Assembly (NCBI GenBank): GCA_963576565.1
Contig: OY755039.1
Location: forward strand, 22,585,102 to 22,649,101
DNA length: 64,000 nt
Reading direction: 5' to 3'
Origin: Aspidapion aeneum
Taxonomy: Eukaryota > Arthropoda > Insecta > Coleoptera > Brentidae
This document shows, one piece after another, positions 22,201-36,479 of this stretch (position 1 is the first letter of the stretch; the number at the start of each line of letters is the position of its first letter). The notes beneath the pieces are model-generated. The model was given only the letters and a program-made list of their open reading frames with translations, had not been told where the DNA came from and did not search any database. Made by a program: the position numbers and the translations under genes.

Positions 22201-25200
22201 TAGATTTTTATCAACGTCAAAATCAGATTAGGTTTGCGCATTTTCTACGCGACTTGCATGGCTTTTCTACCAAATATTTTTGAGATTTTATTAGAAGCAG
22301 TGTCACCTATTGGCGATATTTTTCACTTCGTCAAAATCTATCCGGGAGTGTTTTGGCGTCTAACTACGCTAAAAGTTAGTAGGTTTGAGAAGTCTTTTTC
22401 TAGTGGCTTTTTAGAACATGTTGTGGAGGACTTTGCAAGTGTGAATTTGGCACACAAGAATCAAAGAACACAAAGCCAACTATCGACTCGGACACACGGA
22501 AAAATCTGCAGTTGCAGACGACACACTAAACAATGAAGACCACCGAATAAAATTCGAAGACACACAAGTTCTCTGCTCCTCCTCTTCATACTATCCAAGA
22601 CTTTATAGAGAAGCAATCGAAATTCATAAACACCAGCAAAACTTCAACAGATCTGAAGAAACTCTTAAAATTAACAGAACATGGGTACCGGTTCTTCAAA
22701 AAAAAAGTAACGAGGGTAAAAAAGACGTTATATACACAGCACCAGAAACTTCAGCAAAAATTGCATTTTACAGCATGATTTCTCCTTACTTTTAAGTTAT
22801 CTTTAAGCATGTAGATTTAACAAAACAAATATTATATGGTATGAGATTGTTTTCTAGTAAAAAATAATTATTTTTGTTCACGTTAATTTAACGTTGATGT
22901 GGTTTTTGTGCTATGTGGGATAGGTCCCTATTAAACTTAACCTAGCTTAACCTATCCTATAACCTAATGAGCTTTACTTACATGCCATATCCAACCATAT
23001 TTAAGGTTAGCAAGGTTGTTATTAAAGTGGGTAGACCATTGTAAAAGCTCCAGTTTGAATCTTTGTCGATAATTCTTATAAAGTTAGATAAGTGTTGAGT
23101 CCTGAAATAATATAAAGATCAGATTTTTATCTTTTACACGAGTACCCATATGTGAAGCAATAAAGGAGAGTTATAATTTTTTTATTACGAATATCGCTAG
23201 AAGAAGAAGTTTTAATCGTAGTCTTGACAGTTGTAAACAGAAATCCTTGCATGATAAATGTATAAAATATTTTTTTAGAGAACAAAATTTCTTTTTTAAC
23301 AGTGTGTTACTTGTAATGTTTACTAGTTAGTTTACCTACTCCTAACGGAACAGTGACGTCCATAGATGAAAGTATTTTACAGAAATCGTCAAAAATCTAG
23401 TTTAGTTCGAAGTTTTTAATGAATTTTCTTAAAAATGAAGCTGTTTGTGGAAAAATGAGTTATGTCACGCTATAGACAACAAAATGTTCTTATGTTTTAA
23501 ATAATGTAAAACATGCTTGAGTCCAAATTGCAACTAACATTTTAGTGCGTCCTTAAAAGAAATGCGTTTCCGTAATTTTTTGAGACAACAAATAGAACTT
23601 GGCGTCGGTAAAAAGTAGTATTATTACGTAACCCTATTAATTTATACATCATTCGACAGAAAATTTTGTTCTCTAAAACAAAGCCTAAAGGTGGTCGCCC
23701 ACTTGTCCGGCACAGCACGGACCGTTGCTATACGTCGCCTACAGGCGACGGATAGCTTGGTTGCCCACTTTGCCGGTGAAAACCGTCACGTCGCGGTCGT
23801 CTGTTGCGAAGATCTTTTTATTTTAGTTTGTATCGTTGTTTGATAATCTCCTCAAACAACGTTTACATGTAGCAGTAACAGAGTCAGTATGTGTGAAAAC
23901 AACAGTTTTCCCACTAAACACAAAACCATTTTAATAACGTCAAAATAATGTTTAATTTAAAAACATAACGTTATGTTGGATGTTAGTTCTAACGTCACAT
24001 TCATTGTGAAAAAGAAGCTAACGGTCAACAACTGCCGAAATAATTGTTAAAACATAGCTATATGCGATCGACAGGCTTCCAGAAGTTGATGCTGGCCTGC
24101 GCCAGCCTGTGATGGCCGTCTCCGCGTACACTTGGCTAGCCCATCCCGACACGAACCGTCGTTTGACGGGAAGAGTCGGAGAACTGGAATCTGAGCCGTG
24201 ACGGGCTAAAGTGCGGTAGTCTATTCATGTGCTTGGTTTTAATGTTATCCGTATTCTGATTTGCCGGAACGGGACGGGGCGTGACGGACAAGTGGGCGAC
24301 AACCTTAATTCATGGATTTTCCTGAAATGCTTAGTTTTTTCCGAGAACCGTAAAAAACATAATAGACATATTTTTAAGTTATCTATTATCTACAAAAAAG
24401 TGTTTTATACTTTTCTTTCTAAGAGTCCTTGCTTTTGAGAAAGTTGTTTAAATTTAAAAATATTGTTGTATTTATTGTGCACGTTGGGGATGATTAAGCG
24501 TACGTATCACTGGTGGGGTAGTACAGGTAGCTTAAAAATATCTCATTTGATAGTTCTTTTTATGGGCTTTAACTTTCTTTCAACATATTTTCTCAAAAAG
24601 AAAGTTCTTTTTGAGTAACAGACTGATAAAGAAAAAAACTCGAAGATGGCATGTTGGCGGCGTCTTTTTGAGAATGTTCCTGAAGGGAGAGGGATCAAAG
24701 CTTGTACTATCTTTAATGGAAACGATTTTATTTTTTTTTATTATACATGACTCTATCAGTATATCTATTAATTTTGAGTTTAATGTATAGGGTGTTACGT
24801 AAGATATTCACTGTAATTGGATTTTCTTAAGCCTTTGCGACATTCATTTGTTTTGTTGGATGCTATCACGGCACCGGGTCTTAAGGCAAACTCTATGCAT
24901 AAAACGAAAGCTGCTAGGGTTTAGCCCCATATAACGACATAGCAAAATAGCACGGCACAAATCTTGAATTTTTATTATTATTTTAAAAATACGATGAACA
25001 TAACAATAAACATAGCATAACATAAAAAAAAACCACCTTATACACCAACCTCAAGGTCTGTAGAGGATAGGTTACCCGGTAACTTTCTGACCAATCAGAG
25101 CCAGTTGTTGAACGCCGGAAATGACCTCACCCGGAGTGCCCATTTAAATGAAAAGCATTTAATATAGCAGGAAATCTTTAAGTTTAAGTTTCTTGCGTTC

Positions 25201-28200
25201 CTTTATTGATTTAAATGTAAAAATTCTTTGTTATTTTTTCTTAGTATCTGTAATAATTCATAAAATACATCAACCAATTCCATTATAAAATTTATCTTAT
25301 AACAAATATCCCAAATGCATAATGTCTAGGGAAGCTTTTAGCTTCTTATGTCCGTTAAAATATCTACAAGTAGAAAGTATAAGTAAACTAAAAGAAGTAT
25401 TTACAGTTTTTAAATAAATAAACTCGGAAAAAAGATCACAAATGTAAAAAATAAACCTTTTAAAATACTTAAAAAACATGTAAACATAGCGCCCTAATCA
25501 AATCTTGGCACTCCAAATGACTCGCTGTCACCTCTCACACCGCTTCGACTATAGAGTTACCAGGCAACCTATTGCACCAACCTAATGATTAAATATTTAA
25601 AAGTGGGGTTAAAACTAAGGAACGGCCGCATAAAAAGCATGTTTCAAGTTTGTCCCATTACAGGGCATCTTGTAGTGATTTTTGACTGCATATCCATACT
25701 CATCAAAAAACCCGCCGCCATTTTGGGTGCCACGCCCAATTTAACCCAAAACAAGCCCAAAACTAGTTACAAAATAGTCTTTTCGAGTATTATTATAGGG
25801 TGTGCTTTTACACCTACTCAAAATGACAAAAAAAACAGGTTTTAAATCCGGTACTGATATCTATCAAATGGACCAAAAAAGCCGGACAAAATGTTTTTGT
25901 TGCACTTTGAAGGAAATTAATTATGCTGTAGAGCAGACGTATTTTTTTGTCCGCTGTTATAAAATCTAAAGTAGTGGATTGAATCAAGCTTGCCTCATCA
26001 AAAAGGCTAAATTCTTGTATTCTTGTATTCCAGATATTTTTTGGATTTTTTATTTGAATTAACAAGCTTTGTTTTTGTCACCTGAAACGAGGTTATCATT
26101 CAAATCGGATCAGTAGTTCCCAAAAGATTAGTATTTTTCACCCATTATTTTACACATTATACGACTGAATGCTTTATCAATTCTGTATGCATCATTTTTC
26201 TCATAAATTCATTCTTGCTTAAGCGATTCCAATAAAAATAAAAACCAATATGATGACAATTGGTTGCTTTAGAAGGACCATATCAACATTTTCCGCCATT
26301 TTAAAATTAAACTGGAAGACAGAATAAAAAACTTTTAAATGTTTTTTAAATTTGTAAAAAAACTTTTGTTCTACGCCGCGCATAACGAGGTACGAATCTT
26401 TAAAAGTGTTTAGTGGTTCTCTAAATAATAATTTCTGTCTGTCTTCATTAATTTCGTCATAAATTCACTAAACCGATTTCAATAACAAAAAAAATCATGT
26501 TGAAATTTTTTTTTTACGTGTAACCAATTTTTAAAAGCTGCAATTATTTGACTTCACCCTAAAAAGTAATAAGAGTTTGCTTTACGCGAATTTGCGAAAC
26601 TTCGCTTAAAATATTCCTCGACTGATATGTATTTAAATGAAGTGCTGGATATTTATTTATTTGAAACTTGCGCTTAAGACTTTTTTAGTTTGCTCTTAGC
26701 CCAATTCATTTAATTTATTAATGTAATTTGGCGGGAGAAATGTTTTGACGCAGTCGCGTAGCCTCTGAGGAGTAGAATATTAAATCACTTTCTTGCCCCC
26801 AAATCTGATATGGAAAAAAAATAGTGGAAATCAAAGGTGTATGGTGGTTATAATTTTTTATCTCAAAAACAAAGCAAAACACAATAAAAACTCAAAAAAC
26901 AAAATTGACTTGTATCGAGAGTATTAAAATATTTAGGAAAAACCAATAAATTTTTTAGAGTTTGACACGATGTATAATAAAAACTGTGCATTTCCGGACT
27001 GATGTTTATACATATTAAACTTTTATTTTAAAATTACCTAGGAAACCACCTTTTGGAGTTTCGTTGAAGTTACATAGGAAGACATACTTAAAAACACCCT
27101 GTAAATCGTAGGCTGAGTTTACTCGTGCCAGCCGGTGTTTTTGTCGCGTTTCTGTCCGTGATATATTTATTTAGGGGAAGACGGGGGAATTCCACCATGC
27201 GGGGTAATACCGCCACCCCAGGTATCTAGGCAACCAGAAACACGAGAAAGCTGCCGGTTGCAACAAACAGATAAGCTGTGGTGCCAGAACCTAAAGCATT
27301 CCAGTTACAACGTGTCGCCGCCTTAGTTTCATTTCAATCAGTCAGTCAACTGGTGGTCAGATTACCGTTATTTAAATTTTAGATTAAAATTCGAAAAAAG
27401 TTCTTTTTTCTATTGGCCAATACATTTTTATAAAATATGTGTTTTATTTATCAATCTTTCTAAACCAGTAAAAAGTATAAGGTATGAGCACAAACTAATA
27501 TGGCAGTATTACCCCAAGGATATAGCGGTATTGCACCGTACCATGGAGGAATTCTGCCAACTGAAACTTTTTAAACAAATAAATATTTCTTTTAAATTTA
27601 TGAAAAAAATATAAATTTTTTTAAATGAATTTTGTATAGTTATATTAATAAGCTAACTAAATAAAAAAGATTTTGCAATTAAAATTCATTTTAAACGCTT
27701 TAATTTTGCGCTTTATATATACAGTGTGTTCCGGTTATAACGTACCTAGGTTATAACGTACTTTCGGTTATTACGTACATATTTCATTGGTCTGGCCAAT
27801 TGGCTTCTTTTTTACCGGATATTACGTAGCTTTTATACCTTCTACTTCGGTTATAACGTACCATATTTTGACTAATTCCGGTTGTGATGTATGACTGTAC
27901 GTTAAATCCGGAATATTACCGGTGAATCCCCGAAAAATTCAGGGATTTTTCAATAATCGATTTCGCGGTTTTCTCATTCGAACGCGAGTTTCAGGCGGCA
28001 GGCCGTCAGTGTTTTTTTTATAATGTACGTCCGCTTATTAACCCATTTTGGGCCGTTGATGCGTATACGCAACACTACAGTAATATTTTTTTTACAAAAA
28101 TAGGAATCTTTTTAGAATGAGATCTAGACAAATCTAGAGCAATTTCAAAAATTCTTTCAGCATATGCTTTCAGATTTTTTTCCAACACCATTTTACTAGT

Positions 28201-28831
28201 TACCCGAACGCCCCCCCCCCCGCCTCACCCGCCTGGAAACTTTACAATACCGAAATAAGATGTCGCAGCTGGATTTCAAATCATTTATTGCATTGCGAAT
28301 GCTCAAAACAAAGAATTTTGTTGCTAGAGCACTTCTGATAAATCCGCCTACTGATATGAGAGGTGACCTGATGCGACACGTCATAAGCAAAACTGACTCC
28401 AGGTGCTGTATTCTTGAATCCCGTGCCCGTGAGTGAGTAGCTTCTCACTTACTTTAACCCAGGTGATTGTGGGAGAGGATAGCTGCACTCACCCTGCACT
28501 CGACTCACGGACCGTCAAGAATACGGCCTCAGAAGAAGATGTCGGGTATGCAAAAGTCAAACGATCTACATTTGTAAGCGTTGCACAGTATATCTGCACG
28601 CCGACTGTTTCCGGCAATTTTACTTAACCCTTTAGGCCATAGATGCGTTAACGCAACACCCCATATTTTGTTAAGTAAATTTTTTTTACGGTACTTTTAC
28701 ATTTATGTGTATTGATAATACGAAAATACTTTTTTTTTTTTTATAAATATTGTTTTCTTTCTATCCTTGGCCCAAAATGGGTTAAGTACACATTTTCTGA
28801 TCCCTTGAGGGTGCGTTATAACCGAAGTATA

Positions 28832-28920
<89 letters not shown>

Positions 28921-31900
28921 TAATGTACTTCTATACATCCACCTTATTCTGTGTTAAAAAATAATAATAATTAGTATTTAAAAGAACATTAAGAAAATCA
29001 ATAACAATTATGAAATTGTTATTGATAAGTAAATTGCTTTTAAACTTTGGAATGCAAACATCATTAGTTTAATATCTTAATAAGTTGTTTTTAACATTAT
29101 AATTAAGAACCAAATATCATTATGTACATCATTAGTTTAATATCTTAATAAGTTGTTTTTAACATTATATCATTATGTTATCATTTAAGTGAAAGGTCAG
29201 CATATAAAAGCACATTTCATAATCAGATAATTCATTCAAGTTCTAGCTATAGCAGTAGTAGCATAGTAGTAGTAATAAGTTTTACTAAATAAAGAAAATT
29301 AGTTTTTAAAAAGCCGTCTGTGAATTATTGGAACTTAACTGGCGCTGCGAACAGGATAGCTGTTTGGCATTATCCTGACGGTCTTATATTGCATAAGAAA
29401 CGACATATTGCCTCCAGCTACCAAAAAGAACACGTTCCGGGAGAACCTTCGTATTGTATCCATAGTCAACTTGGTTCAACTACAGAAAAACAACCACGAC
29501 TTGGGACCGAAGACTACCTCTCCATTTCGCACAAACGGCCTTTGGACAAGTCTATTACGGCAACTGAAGATTACCTACCATAGAGATGTTTTTTCTGTAA
29601 GTAAATTTTTAAATGTTTGCTAAAGACAAAACCACTGACAACATAAAAACTAAATTTCTGCATAAACTAAAAGAAGGCAGCACGTCCAATAAAGACCTTA
29701 CTTCCTTCAAAACTTTAGAAAACCAAGAAAATCCAACTTCCGAAGAAGACATGCAATTATATTCCAAAATTTCCTTAGAAACTGAAAATTTAGATTTAGA
29801 TAGGTTAGAACATAGTTTAAGTAATTTAGCGATATCTAACTCTCAAGGAAACTCTACTAATCCTCCTATTCAACCGCAAATACCACATATTAACACATAC
29901 ACGCAAAGAAACATGCCTGACGAAACATTCAAACTAGCCTGCGACTTTTTACCAACTTTTGACGGACAAATCGAATATTTAGAAAATTTTATTCTCGCTT
30001 GTGATGAATTTCTTACAACATATGGAACAACTCCAACAAAATTAAATTTTGCGCTAAATGCTGTAAAATCTAAATTAAGAAAGGAAGCGCAACTATATAT
30101 TTTCCTTAACCCGCAATTTAAAACTTGGGATGAAGTAAAAGCATCCTTACAGAAAGAGTTTGGAAACCCCATTGATTTAAGATCATTACTACAATCTTTG
30201 CAAAATTTGAAAACTGATAAAAATGAAAATATACAACAATTTTTTGATCGAATTAAAAAATTCCTAAATGAAATCAACACTAAAATTAACTGTGAAATTT
30301 CTGACGTAAACTTAAAAATTTTTCATTTAGACCAAGCAGAGTCAACAGCGATTTTACCGGTAGTTTCCAATTCACCAGATGACCTACGACCTGTCTTTAT
30401 TCAAGAACTACCAAAAACCATGACAGACTTACAAAACAAAATATCTAATTATAACATTATAACAAATCAAATGTTTAACAGATATCAACCTAAAAATTTT
30501 TCACAACCTCAAATAAAAAATCAAAACACACAAAGACAACCTTTTTTGCCTCCTCCAAACTTTAGACAACAATCATTTCCACAAGGTCCAATTAATATTC
30601 AATCAAAACCAATAAATCAAAAATTCCCCTCAAATATTCCTGCATTCAGAAAACCGCCAATGTTTAAACACCCCACACCTAATTCGAAACCAACACCTAT
30701 GTCAGGAGTATCCACCGCAGTATTTAAACCATTACCATCAACATCTCAACAAACACCTTTTCAACAAGCATATCAGCAACGTAATCCCAATTTCTTTAGA
30801 CAAACTGCACCATTTAAACAACATTTTGAAGAACTAACTAATTTAAAAACACATCAAGAAAATTCTGAGGTTTCCGAAAACTCTGAGTCTTTAGATTTTC
30901 TATCCAACCAGAACTCACCTGGGAAGATGAAACTGAAAATAATTCAAATTTTCAGGAAGTCTCGAGACATCTAGAATCGACTTAAATCACATTGGTCGTT
31001 TTTCATCCCTCCCTTACTTATATCTTCAAAAATTAAACATTAAAATTCTCATAGACGCTGGTGCCTCACATTCAATCATTTCACCTCGTTTTGCTAACTT
31101 ACTTCCAGATTGCATATATGAACAGCCCTTTTCAGTAATTTCTTGCAACAGAGAAATTATAGAAAAATATAATTTTAGATACCCCCTCTTAAGTGAATTA
31201 GGTATTACAAATATTATAGACTTTCACGTCATTAACTGGCACGAACATTACGATGCTCTTATAGGCAGTGACATATTTCAACAAATGCAAGGTTCTATTG
31301 ATTATTCTACAAATAAACTACGCCTGAAAAATAAGTTAATTCCATTTCATATTGCTATGACCAAACCACCACCTAAAATAACCCATTCATCTGATAAATT
31401 AAAAATTCCTGTCAATCAGAATTTTGGAACTGGACTTCTACCTTCATTTGAATTACATAATTACACATTTCCAGATTGTTTAGTCCACATAGAAAATGGA
31501 TATTGCGAGATACCTAATCCCTTTGACGAACCGATTGTCACAGAATTCAAAGCAAGGTATAATGTAATCCCTTCAGAATGTTTTAATATTCAAACAAATT
31601 TTACAAATATTAAGAATCCCCATGTAATTGAATCTCTTAGATTAAGCCACCTGAATTCTGAAGAAAAAGAGGCAGTCATCAAAACTTGTAAATAATTTTC
31701 ACCAATCATGTACACTGATAAATCTGACTTGTCTTTCACTAGCCATGTCAAGCATCATATCCGTACCAAAGATGACAAACCAATCTATGTAAAATCATTT
31801 CGACACCCTCCATCTATGTTACCAGAGATAAATAAACAAATTCAAAAACTTCTTGATAATAAAATTATAAGACCTTCTATCTCTCCTTTTTCCGCACCAG

Positions 31901-34900
31901 TCTGGATAGTTCCGAAAAAACTAGATGCCTCCGGAGAAAAAAAAATTTAGAATGGTAATCGATTACAGAAAATTAAATGAAAGTACAATTGAGGATAAAT
32001 TTCCATTACCTAAAATAGAAGAAATTCTGGATAACCTGGGAAAATGTCAATATTTCACTGTCTTAGATTTAGCCCAAGGTTTTCATCAAATTGAAATGGA
32101 CCCCAAATCTATTGAGAAAACAGCTTTCACTGTTAACAACGGTCATTATGAATATCTAAGAATGCCGTTTGGTCTCAAAAATGCCCCCGCCACATTCCAA
32201 AGGATGATGGATGAAATTTTAAGAAAATATCTTTTTAAATTCTGCTTTGTTTACATGGACGATGTTATTATTTTTTCTAAATCACTTCATGATCATATCC
32301 TTCATATTAGAACCATCTTTCAAAAATTAAAGGAAGTCAATCTAAAAGTCCAATTAGATAAAACCGAATTTTTGTGTAAAGAAGTTCCATTTTTGGGCCA
32401 TGTAATAACCCCAGAAGGTATAAAACCAAATCCATCTAAAATAGAGTGCATTAAAAAATATCCTATTCCAAAAACTCAAAAAGAAATAAAAGCATTCCTT
32501 GGTCTCGTTGGATATTATAGAAAATTCATTAAAAATTTTGCGAAAATTGTTCAACCCTTAACCAAATGCCTACGTAAAAACACTAAATTAAATCCCACAG
32601 ATCCAGATTATGTTAACGCTTTCGAGAAATGTAAAGAACTAATGACAAACTCGCCAGTTCTAGCTTACCCGGATTTTTCAAAGCCATTTAACCTTACCAC
32701 AGATGCTTCTAATGTAGCCATAGGATCCGTCTTATCTCAAAATGATCACCCTATAGCTTTTTATTCTCGAACTCTTAATTCAGCCGAACGAAATTACTCT
32801 ACCATTGAAAAAGAATTTCTTTCTATCGTAGAAGCAACTAAGCACTTTAGACCCTACCTATACGGACAAAAATTTCTAATCGAAACTGATCACAATCCTC
32901 TTGTATGGTACACATCTCTTAAAGAACCCAATTCAAGATTAACCAGATGGAAACTCAAACTTGAAGAATTTAATTTCGATATTAGGTATAAGAAAGGCAA
33001 AGAAAATAAAGTTGCTGATGCACTATCACGAATTCAAATTAACGCATTAGAAACTGAATCAAATATTGCTAATAATGACACAAATGACACAACAAACATC
33101 GAAGACTTTGAAAATGATACCGTACATAGTGACAGTGGTGCATTAAATGTCAATCTGTCTATTTCGGAATTGCCTATTAATTACAGTAACCAACGTATAG
33201 TCATTAAAATTGGTCAAAATTATCACGTTTTCTCTAGCCACCTTTTCGAAAAGAACCATAAAGTAATAACAGTTAACAAAGATTCTTTAAATGCACACTT
33301 TATGAGAATCCTAACGGAACATTTAACTGACAATAAAACCTTTTGTTTATTTATCCGTGATGAAACTCTAAAAACTGAGTTTATTAAATTTTTACAGGAA
33401 AATGGCAATAGCAAAATACGCATAAAATTTTCAACAATATTATTACCTGACATTGTTCTCAAAACGCAACAAAAAGAAATTATTTCACAGTATCATTCAC
33501 AAAATCATAATGGTATAATCGAAACCTATAATCATCTTAAAACAAAATATTATTGGCCCCAATTAAGAGAGTCCATCCAAGATTACATAAATAAATGCGA
33601 ATTATGTTTAATAAATAAATACGACCGAAATCCTTACAAATTAAATTTTCAAGGACCTTTAATAGCCCCTAAACCATTTGAAACGCTGTATATCGATCTT
33701 TATAAATTTAGTAATCAACTATTTATCACTATCATAGACTCATTTTCTAAATTTGCACAAGCTTATGCCATATCAGATAAAAATGCCATAACAATCTTAA
33801 ATAAACTTCGTCATTTCTTTTCTGAACATGGTTACCCAAGAAAAGTAGTCTTTGACAATGGAAAAGAATTTAACAATAATATAATGAAAGAATTCTGTTC
33901 TCTTTTTAACATAGACACTCATTTTACTACCCCTTGTAATTCTACTTCAAATAGTATCGTAGAAAGGCTACACTCCACATTAACAGAAAAATTAAGGATT
34001 CAAAATCAAAATACCCCTAATGAATCCTTAGCTCAACTTATGATTACTGTAATCTTAAATTATAATTATAGCATCCACTCCACAACTGGTTATCCACCAT
34101 TTGCTCTCATAAACTCACCTTGTTTCTTTGAACCAGAAATTAGTGAAATGACAGTTTACGAAGAATATAATCAAAAACGCAAAAATGAGATTTTACCTTT
34201 TTATGAACAAATTTATCAAAAAACATTACAAAATCAACAAAAAAGGACACAAAACCAAAATCCTGTATCACCCGATTCAATGCCATCCACTTCAAATAAC
34301 CAGATAGTTTTTATACGCGACAAACAAATTAATACTAAGAACAAACCACTTTACAAAAAGCAAACCATAAAAGGACAAAAAGGACCAATATTAACAGTAG
34401 GAACCAAACAAAATAAAAATACTAATACACATATAAGACATATAAAGAGATTAAGAAAGAATCTTTCTTTTCAGATTCCTACTTCTTCAGACTGTTCAAA
34501 CTGGAAATAACACTAATTAACGCAACTACATACTTAGAAACGCTATCTAACCAAACCTACATACAAGACCACCTTCATTCTACCTATGTAAATTTTAACT
34601 TATCCCAAACTTTTGAAACATTGCAAATTTTAAATCAATCATTTAGTATTATAAATAGATCAAAAAACTTTTATGTAAAACAACAGATTTTTGCAACAAA
34701 CGAATTAATATCAAATTGTTTTGCTACATATCATAAATTAATTCCTAATCGTGAAAAACGCGGCTTAGCAAATTTCTTGGGTACAGGAATAAAATTCGTA
34801 ACAGGAAATCTTGACGAGCAAGATCTACAAGAAATAAATAAACACTTCGACATATTGACACGAAATCAAAATAAATTAACATCTCGATTAAATTATTATA

Positions 34901-36411
34901 GTTCATTAGCCGAACACATTTCAAACAAATACAATGATCTTATAAATAATATCAATTTTCATTCAGGCGAACTCCAAAGAGTTCTTACCGAAAGATATAA
35001 TGAAACTGATAAAACATGGAATATTTTGAGTATTAATTTACAAGTACAAAGAATTAAAAACTACCTAGAAATGTTAGAAAGAACAATATCATTTTCCCAG
35101 ACCGAAACACTAAATTTAGAAATTTTGGATCCGACTGAAATTAAATTACTTTGGGAATACTTACGAACACACTATCCTAAATCCTTTTTATGGCCATTAG
35201 GACAGCCTTTAGAGTTAGTACAATTATGTAAAACCGCAATTCTTATCAAAGATAATGTATTAGTTTTAGTTATAAGAATTCCAATTTTTAGGGATTACAC
35301 TTGTAAAATGTCAATTGTTTATCCGATTCCTTATGATAATTTATTAATGACAATACCTTCAAGTTATGTCTGTAATTCAGATTGGTTTAAAACGTGTAAA
35401 AATAATAATCATAAATGGTATTGCTATAATCAAATTAATAACTTTAATATTACTCAACATGAAATTTCTAATTCCTATAATTATGTCATACAAACGGAGA
35501 ATAAACAAATTATTTATTGCACTTCAAAAACTAACCCTATCTTATAGTTGTGTCAAAAGATAGTACGTAAAGACGTGAAAAACTGTAACATTGTTAAATC
35601 AAATTGTACAGTAGTTCTTAATCAAAACAGATATGAAACAAAAATTAATACTATTGAACATTATCATCTTGAACTAAAACCTTTTAGAAGCACTTCAAAA
35701 ATAAATTTGAATTTAAATCATGTATTGCAGCCAGAAAAAATTAATGAAAATCTTTTTCAACCATTAGAATTAGAAACCTACAGTTTTCAGAAAAATGGGC
35801 ATAATTATTTATTGTTTTTTATTCTCCTTTTGATTATCGTTACTATAGTTTATATTTTTCAAAAATATTTTAGAAATAAGGTAATATCTAGAAATACTAT
35901 TAAAAGATGGTTAGAAGAAGATAAACAATTAGATGAAGATATAGAATTACAAGAGAAATCGTGAGGACACGATTCTTTTTAAGGAAGGAGGAGTAATGTA
36001 CTTCTATACATCCACCTTATTCTGTGTTAAAAAATAATAATAATTAGTATTTAAAAGAACATTAAGAAAATCAATAACAATTATGAAATTGTTATTGATA
36101 AGTAAATTGCTTTTAAACTTTGGAATGCAAACATCATTAGTTTAATATCTTAATAAGTTGTTTTTAACATTATAATTAAGAACCAAATATCATTATGTAC
36201 ATCATTAGTTTAATATCTTAATAAGTTGTTTTTAACATTATATCATTATGTTATCATTTAAGTGAAAGGTCAGCATATAAAAGCACATTTCATAATCAGA
36301 TAATTCATTCAAGTTCTAGCTATAGCAGTAGTAGCATAGTAGTAGTAATAAGTTTTACTAAATAAAGAAAATTAGTTTTTAAAAAGCCGTCTGTGAATTA
36401 TTGGAACTTAA

Positions 36412-36479
<68 letters not shown>

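Larger units (their letters stand above)
28919..36413 (+). mobile_element. Full-length errantivirus (Ty3/gypsy class with env)
   Basis: Seen in order: 422-bp LTR, primer-binding site, leader with splice donor, gag, protease, RT, RNase H, integrase, env with furin site and membrane anchor, polypurine tract, second 422-bp LTR. The LTRs appear identical base for base, which points to recent insertion. They begin AGTAATG and end TTAACT, and the element sits in a TA repeat, fitting the TATA-type 4-bp target of this group. Three coding breaks exist: a stop in pol, a one-base shift in an A9 run, and a stop in env. It lies in the 16.7-kb GH31 intron, antisense to that gene. Errantiviruses are endogenous insect retroviruses. 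Confidence 0.93.

Noticed and set aside
22930..22975. TTAACCTAGCTTAACCTATC-like run as interstitial telomere repeat
   Set aside because: Resemblance to insect TTAGG/CCTAA repeats is loose and there is no regular 5-bp period; part is the branch/donor neighbourhood of a GH31 intron.
29320..29623. Open frames in the errantivirus leader
   Set aside because: They overlap the LTR end and primer-binding site; the supported leader features are the four-codon uORF and the donor.
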